Position numbers and translations under genes: made by a program | Shown: positions 33,825 through 41,747 of the stretch, in pieces | Position numbering within the stretch: position 1 is the first letter of the stretch | Layout of the letters: each line of letters begins with the position of its first letter | From: CALMEC01 sp964434425 | GTDB lineage: Bacteria; Actinomycetota; Thermoleophilia; Miltoncostaeales; Miltoncostaeaceae | Assembly: GCA_964434425.1 (NCBI GenBank) | Contig: CAYSVH010000002.1 | Span: 62,001-126,000 of the forward strand | Length of the DNA: 64,000 nucleotides | Reading direction: 5' to 3' | Notes under the pieces: model-generated | The model's database searches: none | What the model was told of the DNA's origin: nothing | Seen by the model: the letters and a program-made list of their open reading frames with translations, nothing else

Positions 33825-33876
33825 CTGGCGCCACGGAGATCACGGCGTGGTGCGTGCCTCCCCGGCACCACTCATC
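33820..33876. repeat. Hairpin repeat, copy 1 (convergent gene ends)
   Basis: GATGACTGGCGCC (33820-33832) pairs imperfectly with GGCACCACTCATC (33864-33876). The interior GCCACGGAGA..ACG-CGTGGTGCGT matches the copy at 51.5 kb. It covers the stop codon of the glycosyltransferase and the last codons of ymdB. Confidence 0.7.
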
Positions 33877-34667
33877 TCACCCGGAACGCTGATCGCCCGG
33901 ATCTCGCGGGCGAGGCCGTCACCGCCGGCCGTGACGAGCGCACCCTGCACCAGGATCTCGTCGGAGGCGGGTTCGAAACGGCCCGACGAACCGGTGAGGA
34001 AGCGGCGCAGGATGATGTCGGTCCTCACTCCGATGACACCACCGTGGGGACCCGTCATCCCGAGGTCGGTCATGTAGGCCGTACCACCGGGCAGCAGGCG
34101 GCCGTCGGCGGTCTGGACGTGGGTGTGCGTCCCGACCACCGCTGTCACCCGCCCGTCGAGGTGACGTCCCATGGCCACCTTCTCGCTGGTGGCCTCGGCG
34201 TGGAAGTCGACGACGATGTGCGTCGCCTCACGCTTCAGCCGGTCGATCAGGGCGTCCACGACGGCGAAGGGTGACTGCGCCGACTCGAGGAACACCCCGC
34301 CCATGAGGTTCACGACGCCCACCCGGAAACCACCGCGCACCTCGGCGAGGTACGTCCCGCGACCGGGTGCACGCACCGCCATGTTGTCGGGGCGCAGCAC
34401 CCTCGGCTCGGTCTCGAGCACCGAGTAGAGATCCTGCTGGCGGAGCGTGTGGTTGCCGCCGGTGAGGACGTCCACCCCGGCATCCAGCAGCTCGCGGGCC
34501 TGACGCGCGGAGGTGCCCGACCCGGAGGCGGAGTTCTCGGCGTTGACGATGACCATGTGCGGATCGTGCTCGGCACGGAGCTCGGGAAGCCGTTCGAGAA
34601 GGGCGCGCAGACCCGTCCCGGCGAACACGTCGCCGATGATGAGGATGCGCAGATCGGTGCCGCTCAC
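33840..34667 (-). CDS. ymdB: YmdB-type metallophosphoesterase (TIGR00282)
   Basis: The 275-residue protein has all motifs of the YmdB family: ILIIGDVFAGTGLRAL, NAENSASGSG, TGGNHTLRQ, VDFHAEATSEKVAMG and GTHTHVQTAD followed by MTDLGMTGPH. YmdB in Bacillus hydrolyses 2',3'-cyclic nucleotides and affects biofilm and colony development; that is family knowledge. The last ~15 residues are encoded inside a hairpin repeat. Its ATG overlaps the stop of the upstream M23-like gene. Confidence 0.92.
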   Translation of the reverse strand: MSGTDLRILIIGDVFAGTGLRALLERLPELRAEHDPHMVIVNAENSASGSGTSARQARELLDAGVDVLTGGNHTLRQQDLYSVLETEPRVLRPDNMAVRAPGRGTYLAEVRGGFRVGVVNLMGGVFLESAQSPFAVVDALIDRLKREATHIVVDFHAEATSEKVAMGRHLDGRVTAVVGTHTHVQTADGRLLPGGTAYMTDLGMTGPHGGVIGVRTDIILRRFLTGSSGRFEPASDEILVQGALVTAGGDGLAREIRAISVPGEMSGAGEARTTP

Positions 34668-35455
34668 TGGGCCACCCGCACGACCTCGACGTGGAGGTGG
34701 TTGATGGCGTCGGTGTTCGGGTCGTCGCCACCCTTCAGGTACTCGGTCACCTGCGGGGTGACGACGTCGCGGACGTCGCCGAGGTCGCGGACCTGGCCGA
34801 TGCAGGTGACGCCGGCCGTGACGACCTCTCCGACCTGCGGGACCCGGACGCCCGCCGCGTCGCAGATGGACTGCACCCGCCGCTCAGGGGGGATGTCCTC
34901 GATGTTCCGGACACGGACCAGGACGTCGCTGGCCGCCCGGGGGCTGATGTCGATCTCGTGGCCGACGTGGTGGCCCGCGATGACGAAGGGACGCGAGCCC
35001 TGAATGACCCCGTCGACGGGGGCGAAGACCACGGTGCCCGCGGCCACGGCGAAGTCGATGCCGGCCGTGCGTGGCCCCTCCTGGCCGTCACCCGGCGCGA
35101 CATGATGTCTCCACGACGCATCCGGGGTCACGGCCACACCCGACACGTCGTCGATGGAGCGGAACAGGGTGGTGCGCACCCGGTCACGCGCGACGGGAAG
35201 CTGGATCTCGACGGGTCCCGCGGTCGCCACGATGCGGCTGGGGGGGCGGGTACCGACGTCCGTCGGGCTGCCGGTCACGGGTGCGGCGACGGCGCCGCCG
35301 GAGGGTGAGTCGCGCAGGCGCTGGACCACCACGACCACCATGAGCCCCACCACGAGGAGCACCACGGCCACGAGCGCCGCGCGGCGACGTTGAATCGCCG
35401 CCCGCTGTCGAGCACGATCGGCCGCTTCGAGCCGTTCCGGGGATACCGCGGCCAT
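34664..35455 (-). CDS. Membrane-anchored M23-like protein, probably inactive peptidase
   Basis: The 263-residue protein has one N-terminal membrane helix (about residues 28-48) and an extracytoplasmic domain with LytM/M23 fold cues: AGIDFAVAAGTVVFAPVDGVI, VGEVVTAGVTCIGQV and the C-terminal HLHVEV. In active M23 enzymes the first part is HxxxD; here the position before GID lacks the His (RTAGID). A zinc ligand is therefore missing and the protein may be a regulator or binder rather than a peptidase. It is the first gene of a unit with ymdB. Confidence 0.7.
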   Translation of the reverse strand: MAAVSPERLEAADRARQRAAIQRRRAALVAVVLLVVGLMVVVVVQRLRDSPSGGAVAAPVTGSPTDVGTRPPSRIVATAGPVEIQLPVARDRVRTTLFRSIDDVSGVAVTPDASWRHHVAPGDGQEGPRTAGIDFAVAAGTVVFAPVDGVIQGSRPFVIAGHHVGHEIDISPRAASDVLVRVRNIEDIPPERRVQSICDAAGVRVPQVGEVVTAGVTCIGQVRDLGDVRDVVTPQVTEYLKGGDDPNTDAINHLHVEVVRVAQ

Positions 35456-35464
35456 CGACCGATG

Positions 35465-35470
35465 ATCGTA
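35465..35470 (-). promoter_or_regulatory. Putative -10 box (M23-like gene)
   Basis: TACGAT on the minus strand ends 9 bases before the ATG at 35455. Confidence 0.35.
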
Positions 35471-35593
35471 TCGCACCGCGCGCCGTTCTCGGCAGGCGCG
35501 GGGCCACGCGGGACGGCCGCGAACCACCCGGTCCACGGCGCCGGCTTCACCGAATCGACACGCACCTCACGCGCTGACCGCACCCCGCGCGGG

Positions 35594-35599
35594 TACCAT
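35594..35599 (+). promoter_or_regulatory. Putative -10 box, leaderless start (ABC ATPase)
   Basis: TACCAT ends 6 bases before the ATG at 35606; no ribosome binding site lies between. Confidence 0.4.
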
Positions 35600-35605
35600 G
35601 ATCGA

Positions 35606-36358
35606 ATGGCTCCCACGGACGTCCACGCGCGCGGTGACGGCGCCGGTGCACTCCTCCACGGCGCCGGACTGTCGAAGCGATTCCGGTCCGTCGCCGCGCT
35701 GGAGGACGTCTCGATCCATCTGGGGCGGGGTGACGCCGTGGCGCTTCTGGGTCCGAACGGCGCCGGCAAGACAACCCTGCTCCGCATCCTCGCCGGGGTG
35801 AGCACCCCCACGCAGGGCAGCGTCGACCGCGAGGATCGCTCGACGGCCCACATCGGCTGGGTGCCGCACGATCCGGCCGTCTACCGCCGCCTGACCGCAC
35901 GCGAGAACATCCTCCTGTTCACCCGGCTTGAGGGGGTGGACGACCCCGACGCCGTGACCGCCGAACTCCTCGAACGCACGGACCTCGCCCGCTACGCCGA
36001 TCGTGCCGCCGCGGACCTCTCCACCGGCACGCTGCAGCGGTTGAACGTGGCCCTGGGACTGGCGGGGCGACCCGCGGCGCTCCTCCTCGACGAGCCGACC
36101 GCCACGCTCAGTCCCGATCAGGTGAACCGCCTGTGGACGTGGCTCGACGAGCTGCGCGAGCGCGACGGCCTCGCGGTCCTCTTCTCGACCCAGTCCATCG
36201 ACGAGGCCGCCCGCTACGCCGAGCGCATGGTGATCCTGGACCACGGGCGCCAGGTGTTCGGGGGCACGGCGGACGAGCTCATCACGCAGCACGGCACCCC
36301 GGGGACCAGCGCGACCGACGCCGCCGAACGCGCCTTCCTGAACCTGGTGGACGCATGA
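35606..36358 (+). CDS. ABC transporter ATP-binding protein
   Basis: The 250-residue ATPase has Walker A LLGPNGAGKTT, the variant signature LSTGTLQRLNVALGLAG, Walker B LLLDEPTATLS and a final FSTQSIDEAARYAERMVIL. It is of the ABC-2 exporter type. The signature LSTGT replaces the usual LSGGQ. The start at 35606 follows a -10-like box. It overlaps its permease gene (ATGA), so the pair forms an exporter of unknown substrate. Confidence 0.92.
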   Translation: MAPTDVHARGDGAGALLHGAGLSKRFRSVAALEDVSIHLGRGDAVALLGPNGAGKTTLLRILAGVSTPTQGSVDREDRSTAHIGWVPHDPAVYRRLTARENILLFTRLEGVDDPDAVTAELLERTDLARYADRAAADLSTGTLQRLNVALGLAGRPAALLLDEPTATLSPDQVNRLWTWLDELRERDGLAVLFSTQSIDEAARYAERMVILDHGRQVFGGTADELITQHGTPGTSATDAAERAFLNLVDA

Positions 36359-37698
36359 GGTCGTTCCGCGCCATCCTCGCCAAGGACCTGCGCCTGCTGG
36401 TGCGCAACCGCGGCCTCCTCGTGATGCTGATCGGCTATCCGCTCATCGTCGCGGCGCTCGTGGCGCTCGCCCTCCAGGGCGGGGAGCGGCGTCCGGCCGT
36501 CGCCTTCGTGAACAACGACCAGAGCAACCGGACGGTGAAGGTCGGGGACCGGCGCCTCGGTGTGGCGGAGTACGAGGAGCGGCTGGCACAGGAGGTCGAT
36601 CTGAAGCGCATGGACTCCCTCGCCGCCGCGGAGGCCCTGGCCGCGGGACGCGTGGCCGCGGTGATCACCCTCCCGGAGGGGTTCATCAGCGACCTCCAGT
36701 CGGGTATCCGTCCGCCCGTCGTCACGGTCCAGCCCAGCAACCGGTCGCCCATCGAGGCCCAGTCGATCTCACGGCGCCTCGAATCGTCGATCTACCGCCT
36801 GAATCAGGATCTGGCGCAGACGTACATCCAGCAGACCCTCGATCTCGTGCGGATCGTCGTCCAGGGCGGCGAGGTCGCGGTGTTCTCACGCACCGGCACC
36901 GTGCTCGGCCTCGAGAAGAGCGACGTCCTGGTCCGCGAGCTGCAGCGCGATCTTCGGGCCGCCGGACAGGAGGAGCTGGCCGCCAGCATGGACCCGCTCC
37001 TGCACTTCATCGTCGAGGCCAAGGTCAACCTCGACCTGGCCGATGTCGCCGCCACGGCCATCGGGAACCCCATCCAGCTTCGGATGCCTCCACCACCCAC
37101 CGGCCGCGAGCCGCTCTCCGGATTCGGCCTGTCCGGTGCTCTGCTCGTGAGCCTCGCGCTGGTCGGGGTCCTGCTCGGAGCTGCCGGTCTCTCGTCCGAG
37201 CGGGAGGAGAACACACTGGTGCGCCTGCGTCGCGGCCTCGTACGGCTCGAGGCGCTGGTCTTCGAGAAGATCGCCTTCGGAGCCATCCTCTGCCTGGTGA
37301 TCGGCACCGTACTCCTCGCCGCGGTGGCCCTCACCACGTCGCTCGCCATCGGGCGATGGGCGTACTGGCCGGCGGCGTTCATCGCGGCCGGTCTGGCCTT
37401 CGCATCGTTCGGCGTGCTGGTCGGCGCGCTGGCCCGCGAGACGCGCACGGCCCTCCTGGCCGCGCTCATGCTGGCCCTGCCGCTCATCTTCCTGGGCCTG
37501 TTCACCCAGAGCGGCGCCGCCAGCGCCATCTCGGAGGTCGTACCGTTCGGCCCCTCGTTCCGCGTGTTCCAGACGCTCATCGTCGAACCGACGGTCGACT
37601 CCGGCCGGTTCTGGATGCGGATCGGGCAGCTCCTCCTTCTCGCGACGGTGTTCGGCGTGGCAGGATCCATCGCGCTTAGACGGAAGAGCGCGAACTGA
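36355..37698 (+). CDS. ABC-2 type exporter permease
   Basis: The 447-residue permease has one membrane helix near residues 18-38, a ~220-residue outer domain (GGERRPAVAFVNNDQSNRTV and IEAQSISRRLE), then five helices in the C-terminal half, as in ABC-2 exporters of the YhgE/NatB type. The first TM helix is preceded by KDLRLLVRNRG, typical of this family. It overlaps the ATPase gene by 4 bases. Na+, drug or lipid export are all possible. Confidence 0.88.
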   Translation: MRSFRAILAKDLRLLVRNRGLLVMLIGYPLIVAALVALALQGGERRPAVAFVNNDQSNRTVKVGDRRLGVAEYEERLAQEVDLKRMDSLAAAEALAAGRVAAVITLPEGFISDLQSGIRPPVVTVQPSNRSPIEAQSISRRLESSIYRLNQDLAQTYIQQTLDLVRIVVQGGEVAVFSRTGTVLGLEKSDVLVRELQRDLRAAGQEELAASMDPLLHFIVEAKVNLDLADVAATAIGNPIQLRMPPPPTGREPLSGFGLSGALLVSLALVGVLLGAAGLSSEREENTLVRLRRGLVRLEALVFEKIAFGAILCLVIGTVLLAAVALTTSLAIGRWAYWPAAFIAAGLAFASFGVLVGALARETRTALLAALMLALPLIFLGLFTQSGAASAISEVVPFGPSFRVFQTLIVEPTVDSGRFWMRIGQLLLLATVFGVAGSIALRRKSAN

Positions 37699-37751
37699 AC
37701 GACATCCATCGACAACTCACAGAGGACCTCGACGGCGAGGCCAACCGCCTG

Positions 37752-37973
37752 ATGCGGCTCGTGGACGAGCTCTCCGAGCAGCTCGCCGTGGCCGAGACGG
37801 AGCTCCGGCTGGTGGAGGACTGGCCACCGGCCCGGCTGGCGCTGATCCGCTCCGCCCTGCGCAATCCCGAGTTCGCCGACGTGAGCGGTTTCACCGCGCT
37901 GGTCGAGCGCGGTGAGGCCGAACTCGCCGCGGTTCAGGAACTCCGCCGCCGCCTGGCCGGCGAGCACACCTGA
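37752..37973 (+). CDS. Small coiled-coil protein of unknown function
   Basis: From an ATG at 37752 the product is 73 residues, mainly helical, with heptad-like Leu/Val spacing (LVDELSEQLAVAETELRLVE) and a second helix at the C-terminus. The open frame continues upstream without interruption to a CTG at 37695 that overlaps the permease stop as CTGA; that reading adds 19 equally polar, helical residues (starting LNDIHRQLTEDLDGEA) and mirrors the NTGA coupling seen throughout this window. The real start may therefore be CTG. Probably co-expressed with the exporter. Confidence 0.6.
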   Translation: MRLVDELSEQLAVAETELRLVEDWPPARLALIRSALRNPEFADVSGFTALVERGEAELAAVQELRRRLAGEHT

Positions 37974-38040
37974 CGCCGCCACGTGGACGCCGGCGTCCCC
38001 GATCCGCCCTCTCCGGGACGTCCGCCACCGTCGACGACGA

Positions 38041-38619
38041 TCAGGTGAAGGTGCACGGACGCGGCAGCGCGTTCGCGAGAAGGTCCAGGTACTCGTCGTG
38101 CGGCAGCTCGACGGCGCCGAACCGCGCCGTGTGATCCGAGCGCATCTGGATGTCCCACAGCGTGTACCCCCGATCGACGAGGAGCGCGTGCGTCGCCACC
38201 AGGGCGGCGCTGCCCGCGTTCGACACCCGATGGAACATGCTCTCGCTCGTGAAGAGCCCTCCGAGCGCCACTCCGAAGAGCCCGCCCACGAGGTGGTTGC
38301 TGTGCATCACCTCGACGCTGTGGGCAAGTCCGCGTTCGAACAGCTCGTCGTAGTGACGGGCGAGCCGCGGGGTCAGCCATTCGCCGCCCTGGCGCTCGCC
38401 GCCGCACGCGGCCACCACCTGCGCGAAGCGCCGGTCGACGGTGATCGTGAAGGGATCCGTTCGCAGCGCACGGCGGACCGAGCGCGGCACCCGGAACCCG
38501 TCGAGCGGCATGATCGTCCGCGGATCGAAGATGAAGAGGTCGAGCGCGCCGTCGACATCCATGGGGAACGCCCCGTTCAGATAGCCGCGGATGATGTCAT
38601 CGGTGGTGAGGAGCGTCAT
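38041..38619 (-). CDS. aat: Leucyl/phenylalanyl-tRNA--protein transferase
   Basis: Aat adds Leu or Phe to N-terminal Arg/Lys, marking proteins for ClpAP/S degradation. The 192-residue protein shows GYLNGAFPM near the start, FDPRTIMPLDGFRVPRSVRR, EVMHSNHLVGGLFGVALGGLFTSESMF and LVDRGYTLWDIQ, all diagnostic. It is shorter than E. coli Aat (234), mainly at the N-terminus. The ATG at 38619 is preceded by a CACAAT box 8 bases upstream, supporting this start. It is divergent from argS across a repeat element. Confidence 0.9.
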   Translation of the reverse strand: MTLLTTDDIIRGYLNGAFPMDVDGALDLFIFDPRTIMPLDGFRVPRSVRRALRTDPFTITVDRRFAQVVAACGGERQGGEWLTPRLARHYDELFERGLAHSVEVMHSNHLVGGLFGVALGGLFTSESMFHRVSNAGSAALVATHALLVDRGYTLWDIQMRSDHTARFGAVELPHDEYLDLLANALPRPCTFT

Positions 38620-38627
38620 CGCGGCCC

Positions 38628-38633
38628 ATTGTG
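38628..38633 (-). promoter_or_regulatory. Putative -10 box, leaderless start (aat)
   Basis: CACAAT on the minus strand ends 8 bases before the ATG at 38619. Confidence 0.35.
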
Positions 38634-38637
38634 GCGC

Positions 38638-38828
38638 ATGGTTGATTCCGCGGAAATCGCGGCATGGGGTGTGTCCCCGGCGGCGCGAATGCGCGACGAA
38701 TCCACCCGCCCACCCCGGACCAGCCACCGGGCGACTCGAACAGGCGACCAGCATGCCCTTCGACGCCCGGCGGCACCCCGCATCCACCGGTGACGCACCC
38801 CACACCCCTCTCCCATGGAATCAACCAT
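38638..38828. repeat. MITE-like element with 12-bp terminal inverted repeats
   Basis: ATGGTTGATTCC (38638-38649) and GGAATCAACCAT (38817-38828) are perfect inverted ends of a 191-bp non-coding segment filling the aat-argS divergent region. The left ~60 bp are similar to 56541-56600, which begins with the same 12 bases. The right end runs directly into the argS -10 box. Confidence 0.65.
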
Positions 38829-38829
38829 C

Positions 38830-38835
38830 TAGGCT
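38830..38835 (+). promoter_or_regulatory. Putative -10 box, leaderless start (argS)
   Basis: TAGGCT ends 7 bases before the GTG at 38843 and overlaps the edge of the upstream repeat. Confidence 0.45.
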
Positions 38836-38842
38836 AGAACGC

Positions 38843-40576
38843 GTGACCGACCCACGTGCCCTCGTCGTCCCCGCGGCCACCGCCGCCATCGAAGCCGCAC
38901 TCGGTGAGGAGTTCCGGGGCGAGGACCCCGTCATCCGCCCGTCCCAGTTCGCCGACGTGCAGATCAACGCCGCGCTGGCGCTGGCGAAGCGCGCCAAGCG
39001 TCCACCGCGCGAGGTGGCCGACGCCATCGCGGAGGCCCTCGACCTGAGCGGCGTGGCCTCGGACATCGCGGTGTCGGGCCCCGGGTTCATCAACATCACC
39101 TTCGACGACGACGCCGTCGGGCGGCTGACCACCGAGCTCCTCACCGAACCACGCGTCGGCATCCCGGTCCAGGAACGGAAGACCGTCCCGATCGACTACT
39201 CGGCACCGAACGTGGCGAAGGAGATGCACGTCGCGCACCTCCGGACCACCGTGGTGGGCGACGCCCTGGCCCGCATCCTGGAGGCGCTGGGCCACGACGT
39301 GATCCGCCAGAACCACATCGGCGACTGGGGAACGAACTTCGGGATGCTCATCGAGCGGCTTGTGGAGGTGGGACCCGACTCGGACGAGGCCGCGACGGTC
39401 GAGACCGACCCCAACGCCTTCTACCAGGGCGCCTACGCACGCTTCCAGGAGGATCCGGCGTTCGCCGACCGCGCGCGGGCGCGCGTGGTGGACCTGCAGG
39501 CCGGCGAACCGGAGGCCCGCCTTCTCTGGGAGCGCCTCTTCGAGCGTTCGCGGGTCTACTTCAACCGCATCTACTCCACCCTCGGCGTCACGCTGACCGA
39601 CGAGCACCTGGCCGGCGAGAGCACGTACAACGACCAGCTCGAGGGGATCTGCCGCGAGCTCGAGGAGCGCGGCATCGCCGTCGCGAGCGACGGGGCGCTG
39701 TGCGTCTTCCCGGACGGCTTCGCCGGTCGCGAGGGCGAGCCGCTTCCCCTGATCATCCGCAAGTCGGACGGCGGCTACGGCTACGCCACGACGGATCTGG
39801 CGACGATCCGGTACCGCGTGCAGACCCTCGGCGCCGACCGCGTGCTCTACGTGGTGGGCGCCACGCAGGCCCTGCACCTGCAGATGGTGTTCGCGACCGC
39901 ACGGCTCGCCGGCTGGCTGCCGGACGACGTGGACGTGGTGCACGTCCAGATCGGCACCGTGCTGGGCGAGGACGGGAAGATGCTGAAGACGCGGTCCGGC
40001 AACCCGCTGCGGCTCATGGCCCTGCTGGACGAGGCGGTCACCCGGGCCCGCGAGGTCATCGACGCCGCCCGTCCGGACCTGGACGAGGAGACCCGGGCAC
40101 GGATCGCCCCCACCGTGGGAATCGGAGCCGTGAAGTATGCGGACCTCTCCGTGGCCCACGACAGCGAGTACACCTTCGACCTCGACCGCATGGTCCGGTT
40201 CTCGGGCAACACGGGCCCGTACATGCAGTACGCCGCCGCCCGGGTCCGCTCCGTCTTCCGCAACGCCGACCGCGACCCGGCCGCACAGGCCGCGCCGGTC
40301 CAGATCACGGAGCCCGCCGAGCGCGACCTCGCCCTGCGGCTCCTCGGATTCGGCTCGGTGGTGGCCGACGCGGGCGACGACCTGGCACCGCACCGCCTCT
40401 GCGCCCACCTGTTCGACATCGCGCAGGCCTTCAGCGCGTTCTACGAGACGTGCCCGATCCTGAAGGCCCCCGACGAGGGGACCCGCGAGTCACGGTTGTC
40501 CCTCGCCGCCGTCACCCTTCGCGTCATGACGACAGGACTCGATCTCCTGGGTGTGGCCGCCCCGGAACGGATGTAG
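38843..40576 (+). CDS. argS: Arginyl-tRNA synthetase
   Basis: This class I synthetase charges tRNA-Arg. Evident features: the ArgS N-terminal additional domain, SAPNVAKEMHVAHLRTT with the HIGH-like HVAH, HIGDWGTNFGML, GYGYATTDLATIRYRV, the KMSK-region GKMLKTRSGNPL and the DALR anticodon-binding domain (LYETCPI-like FYETCPIL). At 577 residues it is full length. I chose the GTG at 38843 because of the -10 box 7 bases upstream; no ribosome binding site is present. Confidence 0.96.
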   Translation: MTDPRALVVPAATAAIEAALGEEFRGEDPVIRPSQFADVQINAALALAKRAKRPPREVADAIAEALDLSGVASDIAVSGPGFINITFDDDAVGRLTTELLTEPRVGIPVQERKTVPIDYSAPNVAKEMHVAHLRTTVVGDALARILEALGHDVIRQNHIGDWGTNFGMLIERLVEVGPDSDEAATVETDPNAFYQGAYARFQEDPAFADRARARVVDLQAGEPEARLLWERLFERSRVYFNRIYSTLGVTLTDEHLAGESTYNDQLEGICRELEERGIAVASDGALCVFPDGFAGREGEPLPLIIRKSDGGYGYATTDLATIRYRVQTLGADRVLYVVGATQALHLQMVFATARLAGWLPDDVDVVHVQIGTVLGEDGKMLKTRSGNPLRLMALLDEAVTRAREVIDAARPDLDEETRARIAPTVGIGAVKYADLSVAHDSEYTFDLDRMVRFSGNTGPYMQYAAARVRSVFRNADRDPAAQAAPVQITEPAERDLALRLLGFGSVVADAGDDLAPHRLCAHLFDIAQAFSAFYETCPILKAPDEGTRESRLSLAAVTLRVMTTGLDLLGVAAPERM

Positions 40577-40754
40577 CCGAACGAGAGGGCCCGCTCGACC
40601 GGGTCTTCGCGTCACCCCGCGGGGTTTCGGTGCCGGGCACCGGCACCCCGTTGCGGGACCCCGAGGACGCCGGTGTCGCGGGTCACCACCGCGCGGGTCC
40701 GGACGGGACACCCGACCGTGGCAGAAGCGGTCGCACCCCGGGTAGGCTTGGCCG
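40577..40754. other. argS-hemB intergenic region with a palindromic motif
   Basis: The 178 bases hold no gene. CGGTGCCGGGCACCG (40628-40642) is a perfect odd palindrome sharing the GTGCCnGGCAC core with the ends of the 27.3-kb element and with 11792-11804. Confidence 0.4.
40743..40748 (+). promoter_or_regulatory. Putative -10 box, leaderless start (hemB)
   Basis: TAGGCT ends 6 bases before the GTG at 40755, with no ribosome binding site. Confidence 0.45.
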
Positions 40755-41747
40755 GTGACTGACGCCCGCCCCTCCGGGGTCTTCCCGACCGTCCGTCCCC
40801 GCCGCCTGCGGCGCGGGGACACGCTGCGGTCGATGGTCCGCGAGACCCACCTGCGCCCCGAGAACCTCATCCTGCCGCTCTTCGCCATCGCCGGCGAGAA
40901 CCGTACGGAACCCATCCCGTCGCTCCCCGGGCAGCGCCGCGAGACACCCGACCTCATCGCGGCCCGAGCGCGCCGTGCGTACGAGCTGGGCGTCCCCGCC
41001 GTGCTGCTCTTCGGCATCAGCGACCACAAGGACGACCGCGCATCCGGTGCGCACGACCCGCAGGGCGCCGTCCAGCAGGCCATCCGCGCGGTCACCGCCG
41101 AGGCTCCCGACATGGTCATCGTCACCGACGTGTGCCTCTGCGCGTACACCGACCATGGTCACTGCGGCGTCATCCGCGACGACCGGATCGACAACGACGC
41201 CAGCATCGCGATCATCGCCGAGGCCGCCCTGAGCCACGCCGAGGCCGGCGCCCACGTCGTGGCGCCCAGCGACATGATGGACGGACGGATCGGCGCGATC
41301 CGCGGGCTCCTCGACCGTTCCGGACACGTGGACGTGGCGATCATGTCGTACGCCGTCAAGTACGCGAGCGCCTTCTACGGGCCCTTCCGCGACGCCGCCG
41401 GCTCGGCTCCCGGGTTCGGCGACCGCCGCGGCTACCAGATGGACCCGGCCAACGCACGCGAGGCACTGCGCGAGATCGCGCAGGACGAGGCCGAGGGCGC
41501 CGACATGGTGATGGTCAAACCGGCGGCCACCTACATGGACGTCGTCGCGGCGGTGCGCGGGCGGACGGACCTCCCCGTCGTCGCCTACTGGGTGAGCGGC
41601 GAGTGGGCCATGCTGAAGGCCGCTGCCGAGCGCGGCTGGCTCGACGAGCGCGAAGCGACGCTGGAGACCCTGGTCGGGCTGCGGCGCGCGGGCGCGGATC
41701 TCATCATCACCTACGCAGCGGAGGATGTCGCCACGTGGCTCAGCTGA
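40755..41747 (+). CDS. hemB: Delta-aminolevulinic acid dehydratase (porphobilinogen synthase)
   Basis: HemB condenses two aminolevulinates to porphobilinogen in haem and corrin synthesis. Active-site Lys lie in SYAVKYASAFYGPFRDA and MVKPAATYMD. The cysteine cluster DVCLCAYTDHGHCG marks the zinc-dependent class. The 330-residue length is standard. hemL follows with a 13-base overlap; products serve the cytochrome bc complex encoded 5 kb away. Confidence 0.97.
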   Translation: MTDARPSGVFPTVRPRRLRRGDTLRSMVRETHLRPENLILPLFAIAGENRTEPIPSLPGQRRETPDLIAARARRAYELGVPAVLLFGISDHKDDRASGAHDPQGAVQQAIRAVTAEAPDMVIVTDVCLCAYTDHGHCGVIRDDRIDNDASIAIIAEAALSHAEAGAHVVAPSDMMDGRIGAIRGLLDRSGHVDVAIMSYAVKYASAFYGPFRDAAGSAPGFGDRRGYQMDPANAREALREIAQDEAEGADMVMVKPAATYMDVVAAVRGRTDLPVVAYWVSGEWAMLKAAAERGWLDEREATLETLVGLRRAGADLIITYAAEDVATWLS

